Made by a program: the position numbers and the translations under genes
The notes under the pieces: model-generated
What the model was told of the DNA's origin: nothing
The model's database searches: none
The model's input: the letters and a program-made list of their open reading frames with translations, nothing else
Shown here: positions 19,823-29,216 of the stretch, in pieces
How the letters are laid out: each line of letters opens with the position of its first letter
Position numbering within the stretch: position 1 is the first letter of the stretch
Assembly (NCBI GenBank): GCA_020427155.1
Contig: JAGQOW010000005.1
Location: 1-64,000, forward strand
Direction: 5' to 3'
DNA from: Planctomycetales bacterium
GTDB taxonomy: Bacteria > Planctomycetota > Planctomycetia > Pirellulales > Lacipirellulaceae
Length of the DNA stretch: 64,000 nucleotides

Positions 19823-20017
19823 CGACCACGCAACGAATTTCCGAAATCGAAATCGCCCTTGCACTATTGAGAACAACGGGATGCTCACCCGGACAAGAGA
19901 GTGCAGTATACACTGGCGCCGCCTGAAATCGCCAGTGAAACTCGCGTACTCATGCCGTTCTCTCTTCGCCAGTTCTGCTTGCGATGCCCACGAATCATTG
20001 GTTTAGCGTGCGGCCCG

Positions 20018-20031
20018 GGCTTTGCTATAAT
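20018..20031 (+). promoter_or_regulatory. Extended -10 promoter for PSD1 pair 2
   Basis: A perfect TATAAT at 20026-20031 is preceded by TG one base upstream (TTTGCTATAAT), an extended -10 element. It lies about 50 bp before the ATG at 20083. The -35 region (around 20003-20008) is weak, which is usual for extended -10 promoters. Confidence 0.55.
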
Positions 20032-20082
20032 AGTTCACAATCCCTGGCCCTTCTTTCTCTGTGCATGCCCGAGTGACTGACG

Positions 20083-23000
20083 ATGCCTAGCGTGCGGATA
20101 TCGTGGCGATGTTGGGTATTCTGTACGGCGTATTTGTCATGCGCTGCCAGCGCCGCGACTGGCCTCGCCGACACGGCCGCTAAGTTGGATTTCTTCGAGT
20201 CGCGAATTCGACCTGTCCTGGTGCAGTATTGCTACGAATGTCACTCCGCGGCAGCCGATACCCCTGCAGGCGGTTTACGACTCGATTGGCAAGGGGGCAT
20301 GCTCGCCGGCGGCGAAAGCGGCCCGTCGATCGTCCCCGGTGATTCCGCAGCAAGTCTGTTAATCTCGGCCCTGCGGCGCGATTCGCTGGAAATGCCACCC
20401 GACGAAGAACTCGATGCGAAGATCGTTGCCGACTTCGCGCACTGGATTGATGCGGGGGCGTTCGACCCACGCACCGCGCCGCCCAGCGCCGCCGCTGCCG
20501 AGGAGTTGGCTTGGGAGGCCAAGCTGGCCGAGCGAAAGCAGTGGTGGAGCCTGCAGGCGGTGACGGATTCTCCGATCCCTGAGGTGCGCGATACCCAATG
20601 GTCGGCACACCCGGTCGATCGGTTCATCCTGGCAAAGCTCGAGGCAATGGGCTTGCCATACGCCCCCGCCGCGGATCGCAGCACCCTGATGCGCCGTCTT
20701 GCTTTTGCCTTAACCGGCTTGCCGCCCACAACAGCTGAACTCGAAAACTTCTTGAACGACCAATCTCCCGATGCTTGGGAGTCGCTAGTTGATCGCATGC
20801 TCGATTCGCCCCATTTTGGCGAGCGCTTTGCACGGCACTGGATGGACGTTGTCCGCTATAGCGACACCTACGGCTACGAGTGGGACATTCCAGCCAAAGG
20901 GGCCTGGCGATATCGGGACTACCTGGTGCGGGCATTCAACTCCGACGTCCCCTTCGACCAGCTTGTGCGCGAGCATATCGCCGGCGACCTGCTGGATGCG
21001 CCTCGCATCAATCACGCCGAGAACATCAATGAATCGCTGATCGGTTTGATGTTCTATCAGATGGGTGAGAAACGTCATGGCGACAGTGCTGACTTCAACG
21101 GCGTGCATCAAGAGATGCTCGACGACAAGATCAACACTTTTTCCAAAGCGTTCCAGGCAATCACCATTACTTGCGCCCGTTGCCATGATCACAAACTCGA
21201 TGCCGTCTCGCAAAAAGAGTATTACGCCTTGGCCGGTGTTTTTTTCAGCTCGCGCTGGGCAACCAATACGCTCGACACGCCCCAGCGCAACGAAGCGATT
21301 CTCACCCAGCTGCGCGATCTCAAACAACAGCTGCGCCATCAGCTGGCGACCTTTTGGTTGCAGGAACTCAACGCGCTGAGCGACGCCATGCTTGCCTCGC
21401 CGCCTGACGGACAACAATCGCCGCAGCCCGGCGTCTGGGCTGCGCCTGATCCAGATTCTGAAAGTCCAGCCCTCGCGCTGGAAGAACCGCAGTCTCCCTG
21501 GATTCAACTTGCTCTGGCCGCCAGCAAACAGCAAGATTTGGGTAACCTATGGCGAGATCTAGCTGCGCAATATGCCACAGAGCATGAACGTCGCAAGCGC
21601 GAGAATCTCGAAAAGTTTCAAGTGGTAGCCGACTTTCGTCAGGAGATTCCCGCAGGCTGGTCGGTCGATGGCGTCGGGCTGAACTCGATCATCTCATGCG
21701 GCGATTTCACGGTAGCCCTCGAGGGCCCGCAGGCGATCGGCCGTCTGCTTCCGGGTGGGTTGTTCACCCACGCGCTGTCTCCGCGGCTCAATGGTGCGCT
21801 ACGTACTCCGGTGTTGGCCGGTTTCGATCAAGCCTACCTAAGCTTCGAACACAACGGCGGCGACTACAGCGCGCTGCGAACGATTGTCGACAACGCCTTC
21901 TTGACCGAACGGCAGCAGTATCTCAACTCGACGAACATGAGTTGGCAGCAGCTCTCTACATTTCCGCAATACCGTGGTCGGCGCGTCTACTTCGAAATCG
22001 CAACCAAGACATGCAATCCGAATTTCCCTCCTCGGATGGGCCTGGGAGAGAACCTAACGAACGAAGCCATACTCGACCCCAGCAGCTGGTTTGGCGTAAG
22101 CCGGGTCCTGTCCCATGATCACGACGGCAAACCCCAAGCGGAACTCGCCGGCTTCTCAAAGCTGTTCGCCGCCGAGCCGCCTGCGACTCTGGCCGAAGCA
22201 GCCGCCTGTTATGTCGGCTGGTTCCGCAGCGCCGTGGAAGCCTGGTCTCAAGATCAGGCAGACGAGCAACAGGTGCGACTTATCAACTGGATGCTCGACA
22301 AAAATATTATTACCAACTGCAAGAACCTAGGCTCAGAAAACTCGATCCACCAGTTGGTCGATCAATACCGACAAACCGAGCGGTTGCTGGAAGTTCCCCA
22401 AACGATCAATGGGATGGTCGAGACAGGGCAGGGGGGCAACTACCCGCTCAACGTTCGAGGCGACTTCGATCAAGAAGGCGAACAGATTCCGCGCGGCTAT
22501 CTCGAAGCCCTGACAAACTCCAAACAGGGTTTCGACGTCGTAGGCAGTGGCAGAAGACAACTGGCCGACCTGGTAGCCGACCCGGCAAATCCGTTAACGG
22601 CACGCGTAATCGTCAATCGCGTCTGGTACTGGCTCTTTGGGCAGGGAATCGTTGCCACGCCCAACAATTTCGGCAAACTGGGGCAGTTGCCGACCCATCC
22701 CGAATTGCTCGATTACCTGGCATGTCGCTTTGTCGACGAAGGATGGTCGATAAAGCAACTTGTGCGTTCGCTCGTACAGACGGCTGCCTGGAGACAAAGT
22801 TCGCAGCCATCGGAACTGGCTCAGCAGATAGATCCCGGCAATCTTCTGTATCATCATTTTGCATTACACCGTCTCGAAGCCGAAGCAGTACGAGATTCCA
22901 TGCTCGTGGTCTCTGGCCAATTCGAGCCGCGACTCTACGGATTGCCCATCGATCCGTCGCGTGTGAATGAAGACCCCCAAAAACGATTGGTCTCGGGCCC

Positions 23001-23424
23001 GCTCGACGGCAACCGTCGCCGCAGCCTCTACACCAAGATTACGATCATGGAACCTCCCCAGTTTCTAGCCGTCTTCAATCAGCCCCAACCGAAAATTCCC
23101 ACAGGCCGACGCGATGTGTCCAACACTCCGCTGCAATCGCTTACCTTGCTGAACGACCCCTTTGTCCAGTCTCAAGCAGGCCACTGGGCCGTGCGGTTGA
23201 TGGCAGAGGATATGCCTTCGATCGCGGCACGATTGAATCAGATGTTCTTACGCGCTTACAGCAGATCGCCCACCGATGCAGAGCTGGACCGCTGGAGTGC
23301 CGCTGTAGCAGAGATCGGCGCATTACACGGCGTTACTGCCGGCCAGGAATTGACAAGTCTGGTAATCTGGAAAGACATCGCCCACGCCCTATTCAACACC
23401 AAGGAATTCATTTACGTGCGATAG
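20083..23424 (+). CDS. PSD1 protein with large unique insert (pair 2)
   Basis: 1,113 residues. A signal peptide precedes the PSCyt1 haem motif CYECH at residue 50, with LEMPPDEE as distal Met. DUF1549 runs from about residue 185 to 400, with ITCARCHDHKLD. Then a 300-residue insert (about 480-740) contains GLNSIISCGDFTVALEG, YLSFEHNGGDYSALRTIVDN and a Trp-rich strand region, and I recognise no family in it. DUF1553 closes the protein with NPLTARVIVNRVWYWLFG and FNTKEFIYVR. The first gene of a three-gene plus-strand operon; diverges from pair 1. Confidence 0.92.
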   Translation: MPSVRISWRCWVFCTAYLSCAASAATGLADTAAKLDFFESRIRPVLVQYCYECHSAAADTPAGGLRLDWQGGMLAGGESGPSIVPGDSAASLLISALRRDSLEMPPDEELDAKIVADFAHWIDAGAFDPRTAPPSAAAAEELAWEAKLAERKQWWSLQAVTDSPIPEVRDTQWSAHPVDRFILAKLEAMGLPYAPAADRSTLMRRLAFALTGLPPTTAELENFLNDQSPDAWESLVDRMLDSPHFGERFARHWMDVVRYSDTYGYEWDIPAKGAWRYRDYLVRAFNSDVPFDQLVREHIAGDLLDAPRINHAENINESLIGLMFYQMGEKRHGDSADFNGVHQEMLDDKINTFSKAFQAITITCARCHDHKLDAVSQKEYYALAGVFFSSRWATNTLDTPQRNEAILTQLRDLKQQLRHQLATFWLQELNALSDAMLASPPDGQQSPQPGVWAAPDPDSESPALALEEPQSPWIQLALAASKQQDLGNLWRDLAAQYATEHERRKRENLEKFQVVADFRQEIPAGWSVDGVGLNSIISCGDFTVALEGPQAIGRLLPGGLFTHALSPRLNGALRTPVLAGFDQAYLSFEHNGGDYSALRTIVDNAFLTERQQYLNSTNMSWQQLSTFPQYRGRRVYFEIATKTCNPNFPPRMGLGENLTNEAILDPSSWFGVSRVLSHDHDGKPQAELAGFSKLFAAEPPATLAEAAACYVGWFRSAVEAWSQDQADEQQVRLINWMLDKNIITNCKNLGSENSIHQLVDQYRQTERLLEVPQTINGMVETGQGGNYPLNVRGDFDQEGEQIPRGYLEALTNSKQGFDVVGSGRRQLADLVADPANPLTARVIVNRVWYWLFGQGIVATPNNFGKLGQLPTHPELLDYLACRFVDEGWSIKQLVRSLVQTAAWRQSSQPSELAQQIDPGNLLYHHFALHRLEAEAVRDSMLVVSGQFEPRLYGLPIDPSRVNEDPQKRLVSGPLDGNRRRSLYTKITIMEPPQFLAVFNQPQPKIPTGRRDVSNTPLQSLTLLNDPFVQSQAGHWAVRLMAEDMPSIAARLNQMFLRAYSRSPTDAELDRWSAAVAEIGALHGVTAGQELTSLVIWKDIAHALFNTKEFIYVR

Positions 23425-23615
23425 CGGTGAAGAGGAATCGAAGTTCAGGAATTGTGAATTCAATGCCATGCCCGCCACGAACGATCGAACTCGGACCGGC
23501 GAAGGAGCCGCTGTAGCAATTCATTTTTGGCTGAAGTTAGCGAGACGTAGCGGGACGTTTTCTCTTGTGAATGATTAATCGAGTACAAGCCCCTGACCTC
23601 TGACCACTAATCCCA

Positions 23616-25082
23616 ATGAAACTCCCCGAACACTCCAGCTGTGGTTGCCCTGGCGCCTTTGTGGCAGCTAATACGCGGCGCGACTTCTTGCGCAACTCCT
23701 CCTGCGGTTTCGGCATGTTTGCGCTGGCTGGCTTGATGGCAGATCGGAGTTACGCCGAGCAGCGCGCAGCCAGCCTGACGTCGCCACTCCAAGCCAAAGC
23801 CAAGCATGTCATCTTCTGTTTCATGGATGGCGGGCCCAGCCATGTCGATACGTTCGACTACAAACCGGCCCTGGCACAGTACCAAGGCCAACAAATCGGA
23901 GAAGCCGCCGTCTCCAAAAAGTCGCAGAGCAATGCCAGCCGCCGTTGGCTCGGCAGCCCATGGGCATTTCAGCAACGGGGGCAGAGCGGCCTCTGGGTCA
24001 GCGACTTGTTCCCCTCGATCGCCGACTGTGCCGACGACATCTGCGTGGTGCGCTCGATGGTCGGCATTCAGCCTTTGCACGGACAGCAAAACCTGTTGCT
24101 GCACACAGGCCGGCTCATTGGCCAGGCTCCCAGTCTCGGCTCGTGGGTTTCCTACGGTTTGGGAAGTGAAAACGAGAATCTGCCAGGCTATGTCCTGCTC
24201 AATAACGATTGGATTCCCAACGGCGGATTCGAGAATTTTTCTAGCGCGTTTCTACCAGCAAACCACGCTGCGACGATGATCCGAGCCGACGGAGAACCAG
24301 TGGACAACATCGTCAGCCCCGATCGGGCCGACGTCCAGCGACGCAAACTCTCGCTGCTCGACCAGCAGGACGCCGAGTTTGCCAAAACGACTGCCGATTC
24401 CGCAGCCATTGAGGCGGCTATCAGAAACTACGAGACCGCCTTTCGTATGCAATCGGCAGTGCCCGATGTCGTCAGCATTGCCGATGAAGATCAGCATACG
24501 CTCGCCAGGTATGGCATCGACAGCGACAACGACTACCGGCGTTTCTACGGCCTGCAGTGCCTGCGCGCCCGACGGCTGGTTGAAGCGGGAGTTCGGTTCG
24601 TCGAGATAACCTGCCCGCTGACGCATTCCAACAATTCCCCCTGGGACCAGCACTCGAAGCTAGTGAAGTACCACAACGAGAATGCCATGGTAACCGAACA
24701 GGCGGTCGCGACGCTCATCCAAGATTTGAAACAGCGGGGATTGCTTGACGAAACGATTGTACTCTGGGCCGGCGAGATGGGCCGCACCCCGCACACGGCA
24801 AGCTCGCACATCGACGAAAACACGGGACGCGACCACCATGTCGACGGCTACAGCATCTTTTTGGCAGGTGGCGGTTTCCGCCCGGGGTTTGCTTATGGAG
24901 AGACCGACGAGTTCGGCAACTCGGTTGTCGAGAATCCTCTGTCTGTCCACGACATCCATGCGACGATGCTTCACCAAATGGGGCTCGACCACGAGCGGCT
25001 TACCTACCGCTTCGGTGGCCGCGATGTGAGTCTTACCGACGTGCATGGCCGCGTCGTCACCGAATTGTTGACTGGTACTTGA
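23616..25082 (+). CDS. DUF1501 family protein (pair 2)
   Basis: 488 residues. The N-terminus has a Tat-type motif, NTRRDFLRNSSCGFGMFAL. DUF1501 motifs: [66 protein letters not shown] and HDIHATMLHQMGLDH. It lies 191 bp after its PSD1 partner and is followed at once by an SGNH hydrolase gene, a third gene that the other three pairs do not have. Confidence 0.92.
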   Translation: MKLPEHSSCGCPGAFVAANTRRDFLRNSSCGFGMFALAGLMADRSYAEQRAASLTSPLQAKAKHVIFCFMDGGPSHVDTFDYKPALAQYQGQQIGEAAVSKKSQSNASRRWLGSPWAFQQRGQSGLWVSDLFPSIADCADDICVVRSMVGIQPLHGQQNLLLHTGRLIGQAPSLGSWVSYGLGSENENLPGYVLLNNDWIPNGGFENFSSAFLPANHAATMIRADGEPVDNIVSPDRADVQRRKLSLLDQQDAEFAKTTADSAAIEAAIRNYETAFRMQSAVPDVVSIADEDQHTLARYGIDSDNDYRRFYGLQCLRARRLVEAGVRFVEITCPLTHSNNSPWDQHSKLVKYHNENAMVTEQAVATLIQDLKQRGLLDETIVLWAGEMGRTPHTASSHIDENTGRDHHVDGYSIFLAGGGFRPGFAYGETDEFGNSVVENPLSVHDIHATMLHQMGLDHERLTYRFGGRDVSLTDVHGRVVTELLTGT

Positions 25083-25105
25083 GCGAAAGGGAAGTGAAAC
25101 AATCA

Positions 25106-26290
25106 ATGCGCGAATCGATCACTAACGGCTTCGTCGTGACAAGCGTCGGCGCGCTGTCCACTTTACGCACTTTCACCCTCCTGACAGGCTCCCTGTTGGC
25201 AGCTGCCGCCAGTGCCGCCGAAGACGATTTCGCTACTGCCGTGCTCACACCTTTCTGGCGAAGCCAGCCAATGACCGAGTCGATGTTCTTCATTCAATCT
25301 TCGGCTGATTCTCGCCCTCGGTCTGCGTTGCTATTCAAACCCTCCAGGCTATTGAAGGTCGTTAGCGCCACACGTGAAACGACGTTTACAGAAGGGATCG
25401 ACTACCGGCTCGATCCCAAGTCGGGCGTACTGGAATTGCCGCCCGGCAGTCGAATTCCCTACAAAACGTTCGACCAGCTGCATCCGCTCATGTCTTCCGA
25501 CGAGCCCAAAATCTCTCTGCAGGCCGGCGACCCGCTGCGAGGGCTCTTTTTTGACAATCAGGACGGTTATCACCGACTGCAAGTCGAGGTGACTTACGAG
25601 TGTCAGCCAGGCCAGTGGCAAGGTCCGACTCCTCGCTACGCCGGCGACATTTTGCCGCGGTTGCTTAAAAAGCTTGGCGAAGGCGATTCTGTAAAGATCT
25701 TCCTCAGCGGCGACAGTATTTCTGAGGGCTACAACGCCAGCCGTTTCACGGGAGCCAGACCCGGCTGCCCCGCCTATGGAGAGCTTTTTGCCCTCGCCGT
25801 CGAAAAGCATTTTGGCAGTAAGGTCGAGTTCCAGAATTTCGCCGTCGGCGGTTGGCAAAGTTCTCAAGGCCTCAAGCAAGTCATCGACGACCGGGTAGGC
25901 GAACAACATCCCGACCTGATGATCGTCGCCTTTGGGATGAACGATGTCTTCCGCCGCGATCCGGCAGCTTTTAAGCAGAATATCAAAGGCATCCTAAACG
26001 CCGTTCGACAGGATTCGCCCGCCACCGAGTTCATACTCATCTCTACCATGCTAGGCAACGCAGAATGGGGCATGCCGATGGAACAATTCGCGCTCTATCG
26101 GCAAGCACTCAGCGAACTCTGCGAGCCGGGGATCGTATTGGCCGATATCACGGCGATCTGGGAAGAACTGCTCAAGCGAAAGTCATTCTACGATCTTACA
26201 GGCAACGGCGTGAACCATCCCAACGATTTTGGCCATCGCATCTATGCCCAGGCCCTGATGGCAATGCTGATCGAGAGCAACGCGGAGTAA
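25106..26290 (+). CDS. Secreted SGNH/GDSL hydrolase
   Basis: 394 residues from the ATG at 25106; the open frame reaches a TTG at 25079 that overlaps the DUF1501 stop, a weaker choice. After a signal peptide ending near AASAAED comes a beta-sandwich domain (about residues 30-180), then the SGNH core: FLSGDSISEG (nucleophile Ser), NFAVGGWQSS, FGMNDVFRRD and NHPNDFGH (catalytic His). Such enzymes remove acetyl or other acyl groups from glycans. It is 23 bp after the DUF1501 gene, so cotranscription is likely. A hairpin follows at 26323-26351. Confidence 0.88.
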   Translation: MRESITNGFVVTSVGALSTLRTFTLLTGSLLAAAASAAEDDFATAVLTPFWRSQPMTESMFFIQSSADSRPRSALLFKPSRLLKVVSATRETTFTEGIDYRLDPKSGVLELPPGSRIPYKTFDQLHPLMSSDEPKISLQAGDPLRGLFFDNQDGYHRLQVEVTYECQPGQWQGPTPRYAGDILPRLLKKLGEGDSVKIFLSGDSISEGYNASRFTGARPGCPAYGELFALAVEKHFGSKVEFQNFAVGGWQSSQGLKQVIDDRVGEQHPDLMIVAFGMNDVFRRDPAAFKQNIKGILNAVRQDSPATEFILISTMLGNAEWGMPMEQFALYRQALSELCEPGIVLADITAIWEELLKRKSFYDLTGNGVNHPNDFGHRIYAQALMAMLIESNAE

Positions 26291-26314
26291 GCGATTCCCG
26301 AAAACCACGCCAGC

Positions 26315-26351
26315 AAAAAAAACAGGGTTCGCCGACTTGCGGCGAACCCTG
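26315..26351 (-). terminator. Intrinsic terminator for the minus-strand PEP-CTERM gene
   Basis: CAGGGTTCGCC at 26323-26333 pairs perfectly with GGCGAACCCTG at 26341-26351. Eight A's at 26315-26322 become an 8-T run after the stem on the minus strand. This is a canonical Rho-independent terminator 56 bp past the stop of the minus-strand gene at 26407. On the plus strand it has no T-run but lies 32 bp past the SGNH gene, so it may serve both. Confidence 0.85.
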
Positions 26352-26406
26352 GGTATGCTCGTAACCACAGCTGACAAGCAGTCCACCCCATCAAGCTGCT
26401 ACAGAA

Positions 26407-27344
26407 CTACCATCGTCTGCCGCGAACGGTCAAGCCAACCGACAAAGCTGAAAGAGCAAGCAGGGCCAGGCTGCTCGGTTCTGGCACCGTGGCAGCCAAC
26501 CCAAGCGACGGGCTTGGTGGCGCGCCGCCGAATTGGCTTTCCCAGATAAGTCGGTCCACCGTGCCGACCTGACGATCCAAACTGGCATCGCCCGTGGCGA
26601 GCAGCCCCGCTCCGCCGAATCCTCGTTGCCAGGTCAAGAAGTCCGGACCGGCCACGATTCCGCTGGAGTCGAAATCGGCACTCTCAACAAAGTTGGTGGC
26701 CGAGGCCATGACATAGCAGAATACACCCTCTCCGTCATTAGCGTCTTCGGCATAAGCGATTCCTGCAAAACCTCCGTTGATTCCACTATTGAGCGTGTCA
26801 GTGACCGAAAAAGTCGGTGTCGATGGCATTGGAACCGCAGGATCCCAGACCCAGAGGTCCAACTGAGTTGCTGAGTCGACTCCAGAAATATCAATCTGTA
26901 ACATGACGTCCGACGTGGCGTTCGGAAGAATGTTGCTCGGGTCAGGCTGTAGTTCGTCTGCCGACGCGAAGAACTCGAATACGCTGATAACCCAGTCCCC
27001 GCTCACGTCTTGTGTAAGCACATAAGCATTCCCATTCTGAGGATCGAGCCGGGCAATGATCCCGATGTCGCCATTAGGATTTGTTCCCTCGATGAGCATT
27101 TGACCGCGCACCGACGTAGTCGAACCAAAGACCTCGGGGAAGAAGGCAAAAATCGCTTCATCAATGTTTACCGCGTCGATACCCGAAAGAACATAATTCT
27201 GGTTGACAACCGAGAAGTTTCCCGGGCCGGTTTGCCAACCTGCCGCGTCCCCGTCGGAAAAATCATCAAACCAGGCAGCGTGTAGATTCATGGCTTGTGT
27301 GAGAACAACTAAGGCTACGACTAGCGGTGTCTCAACTTCTTCAT
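26407..27344 (-). CDS. PEP-CTERM protein with apparent frameshift in the signal peptide
   Basis: The mature protein (about 300 residues) has beta-rich LamG-like sequence (NLHAAWFDDFSDGDAAGW), a dockerin-like Asp-rich stretch (SADFDSSGIVAGPDFLTWQ) and a PEP-CTERM tail, VPEPSSLALLALSALSVG with RGRRW. The best start is the ATG at 27342-27344 with GGAG 6 bp upstream, giving MKKLRHR, but that frame hits TAG after 7 codons. The main frame continues from there as a clean signal-peptide core, LVVALVVLTQA. One base gained or lost near 27320-27325 would join them. Otherwise translation must start at ATG 27291, without a full signal peptide. Ends at an intrinsic terminator. Confidence 0.7.
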
Positions 27345-27809
27345 AGCGATCTCCAAGAACAAGAATAGGGTGCCAACCAGGCACCGTGCGACAAGCAGCA
27401 ACCCCCTGAAATAAGAATTCAGATATCGTGAGCTGCCAGAGAACTCTCGGTAAACCATCTCTTATTGATCCCTGCGCTTCGAATGGGCCCAGGGCCCCCG
27501 CCGGAAACGCCTTCAACCCCACAAGCAATCGTTTCTGGCGGGGGCTCTCTAGCAGCGCAGGGATCAATAACAGCATTTGCGGCCATTGTAGCAGCAGATG
27601 ACTTAACCTTTATGCCTGGAAGAGAAAAAACTTGGCATTTCTTTTCGGGGACTCGTGCGTCGAATTGCACTTAGCGAGCCGATGGCTACTTCTGAACCAC
27701 AAGTTCAATTGGCCAAATGAGTTGGGTATTCCACCCCTAAGGCTTGCCAGATTCTAGCCGCACTGAACCAGCTGCTCATCGTGTGGATTGGCATACAGTC
27801 CGAAATCCA
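27345..27809. other. Intergenic region holding repeat copy A
   Basis: 465 bp upstream of the frameshifted PEP-CTERM gene and downstream of the DUF1501 gene, both minus strand. Apart from the palindromic element at 27462-27570 no gene or other signal was recognised. Confidence 0.5.
27462..27570. repeat. Palindromic repeat element, copy A
   Basis: A 109-bp near-palindrome. Its ends are a perfect 17-bp inverted repeat, TTATTGATCCCTGCGCT at 27462-27478 against 27554-27570. Inner arms GCCCCCGCCGGAAACG (27494-27509) and CGTTTCTGGCGGGGGC (27530-27545) also pair. Copy B at 45693-45802 shares about 45 identical bp plus the inner arms. It lies 118 bp upstream of the PEP-CTERM gene start. Confidence 0.8.
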
Positions 27810-29216
27810 CTAAGAAATCAAGTCGTGAATCACGTTGCCGTGAACGTCGGTCAGGCGGAAGTCGCGGCCCGCGTAACGGTAGGTCAGTTGCTCGTGATCA
27901 AGGCCCAGCAGATGCAGAATCGTTGCGTGGAGATCGTGCACATGCACGCGATCCTCGGCGGCTTTGAAGCCGAATTCGTCCGTCGCACCGTGCACGTGCC
28001 CGCCCCGTACGCCGCCACCCGCCATCCAAACCGAAAAACCGTAATGATTGTGGTCGCGACCGCTTAGCGAGGGCATTTCGGCCACCGGCGTGCGGCCAAA
28101 CTCACCCCCCCAAAGCACCAAGGTTTCGTCCAACATGCCCCGCTGTTTGAGATCGGTCAGAAAGGCGGCCAATGGTCGATCCCATTGACCGCAAAGGTTT
28201 CGCAAACTAATTTCGATATCGGAGTGATGATCCCACTCCTGGCCCGCACCGTGCCAGACTTGCAGAAATCGTACGCCGCGCTCCAGCAGTCTCCGCGTCA
28301 GCAGTAGCTGCCGCCCTTGCAGACCTTCTCCATAGAGCTCCAATATGTGCTTCGGCTCTTTCGAAAGGTCAAAGGCGTCGGTCGCCTCGAACTGCATTCG
28401 ATAGGCTAGCTCGAACGACTCGATGCGCGATTCCAACTGCGGATCGTGCCGACGGCTTGCCAGGTGATTGGCGTTGAATCTTTGCAGCAGGTCGAGTTGT
28501 TTGCGCTGTTCGTCTGCTGGGTGAGGGTTGTCAATATCTGCGATCAGCTTAGAGATCTCTTGGTGCTTCGAGTCGATATAGGTTCCCTGGTAGGCTCCCG
28601 GAAGAAACGCCGATCGCCAGTTCTTCGGCCCCAGAATCGGATAGCCACCGGGGCACAGCACCATGAATCCCGGCAGGTTGTTATTCTCGGTACCCAGGCC
28701 ATAGGTAACCCAAGATCCCATGCTCGGCCGGGGCATGATGTTGTCGCCACAGTTCATCAGCAGCAGTGCTGGTTCGTGGTTGGGAATGTCGGAGTGCATC
28801 GACCGCACCACACAGAGGTCATCGATATGCTGTGCCGTTTGCTGGTAGAGTTCACTGACTTCGATACCGCTTTGGCCGTACTTCTCGAATCGGAACGGCG
28901 AGGCCAGTGCGCCGCCCGTCTTACGCTCCGTAGGCAGCGACGCAGGAATGGGCTTGCCGTGGTACTTTTCCAGCATCGGCTTGGGGTCGAAGGTATCGAC
29001 CTGCGAGGGTCCGCCATTCATGAAGAGGTGAACGACTCTTTTCGCTCGCGGCTGAAAATGCGTGGCAGCACTGGCCATGCTCTTGGAACTTGCAGCAACT
29101 GCCCGAGCATCTTCGCTCGCCAGCTGACCCAGCGCAAGCATTCCCAACCCCATGCCGCTCCGCGCCAACATTTCTCGACGAGTCAGATACGATCGGTTCA
29201 TGGCAAAGCGACTCAT
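27810..29216 (-). CDS. DUF1501 family protein (pair 3)
   Basis: 468 residues with a Tat motif, TRREMLARSGMGLGMLAL. Its DUF1501 motifs are complete: LFMNGGPSQVDTFDPKP, VRSMHSDIPNHEPALLL, GQEWDHHSDIEISLRN, WGGEFGRTPVAEMPS and [15 protein letters not shown]. Its ATG overlaps the stop codon of the PSD1 gene as TAATG (29214-29218), which points to translational coupling. A second in-frame ATG lies 5 codons downstream. Confidence 0.92.
   Translation of the reverse strand: MSRFAMNRSYLTRREMLARSGMGLGMLALGQLASEDARAVAASSKSMASAATHFQPRAKRVVHLFMNGGPSQVDTFDPKPMLEKYHGKPIPASLPTERKTGGALASPFRFEKYGQSGIEVSELYQQTAQHIDDLCVVRSMHSDIPNHEPALLLMNCGDNIMPRPSMGSWVTYGLGTENNNLPGFMVLCPGGYPILGPKNWRSAFLPGAYQGTYIDSKHQEISKLIADIDNPHPADEQRKQLDLLQRFNANHLASRRHDPQLESRIESFELAYRMQFEATDAFDLSKEPKHILELYGEGLQGRQLLLTRRLLERGVRFLQVWHGAGQEWDHHSDIEISLRNLCGQWDRPLAAFLTDLKQRGMLDETLVLWGGEFGRTPVAEMPSLSGRDHNHYGFSVWMAGGGVRGGHVHGATDEFGFKAAEDRVHVHDLHATILHLLGLDHEQLTYRYAGRDFRLTDVHGNVIHDLIS

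Noticed and set aside
27345..27576. N-terminal extension of the PEP-CTERM gene through the palindromic repeat
   Set aside because: The same residues recur at copy B of the repeat (45639-45833), showing that they are translated repeat DNA, not protein.
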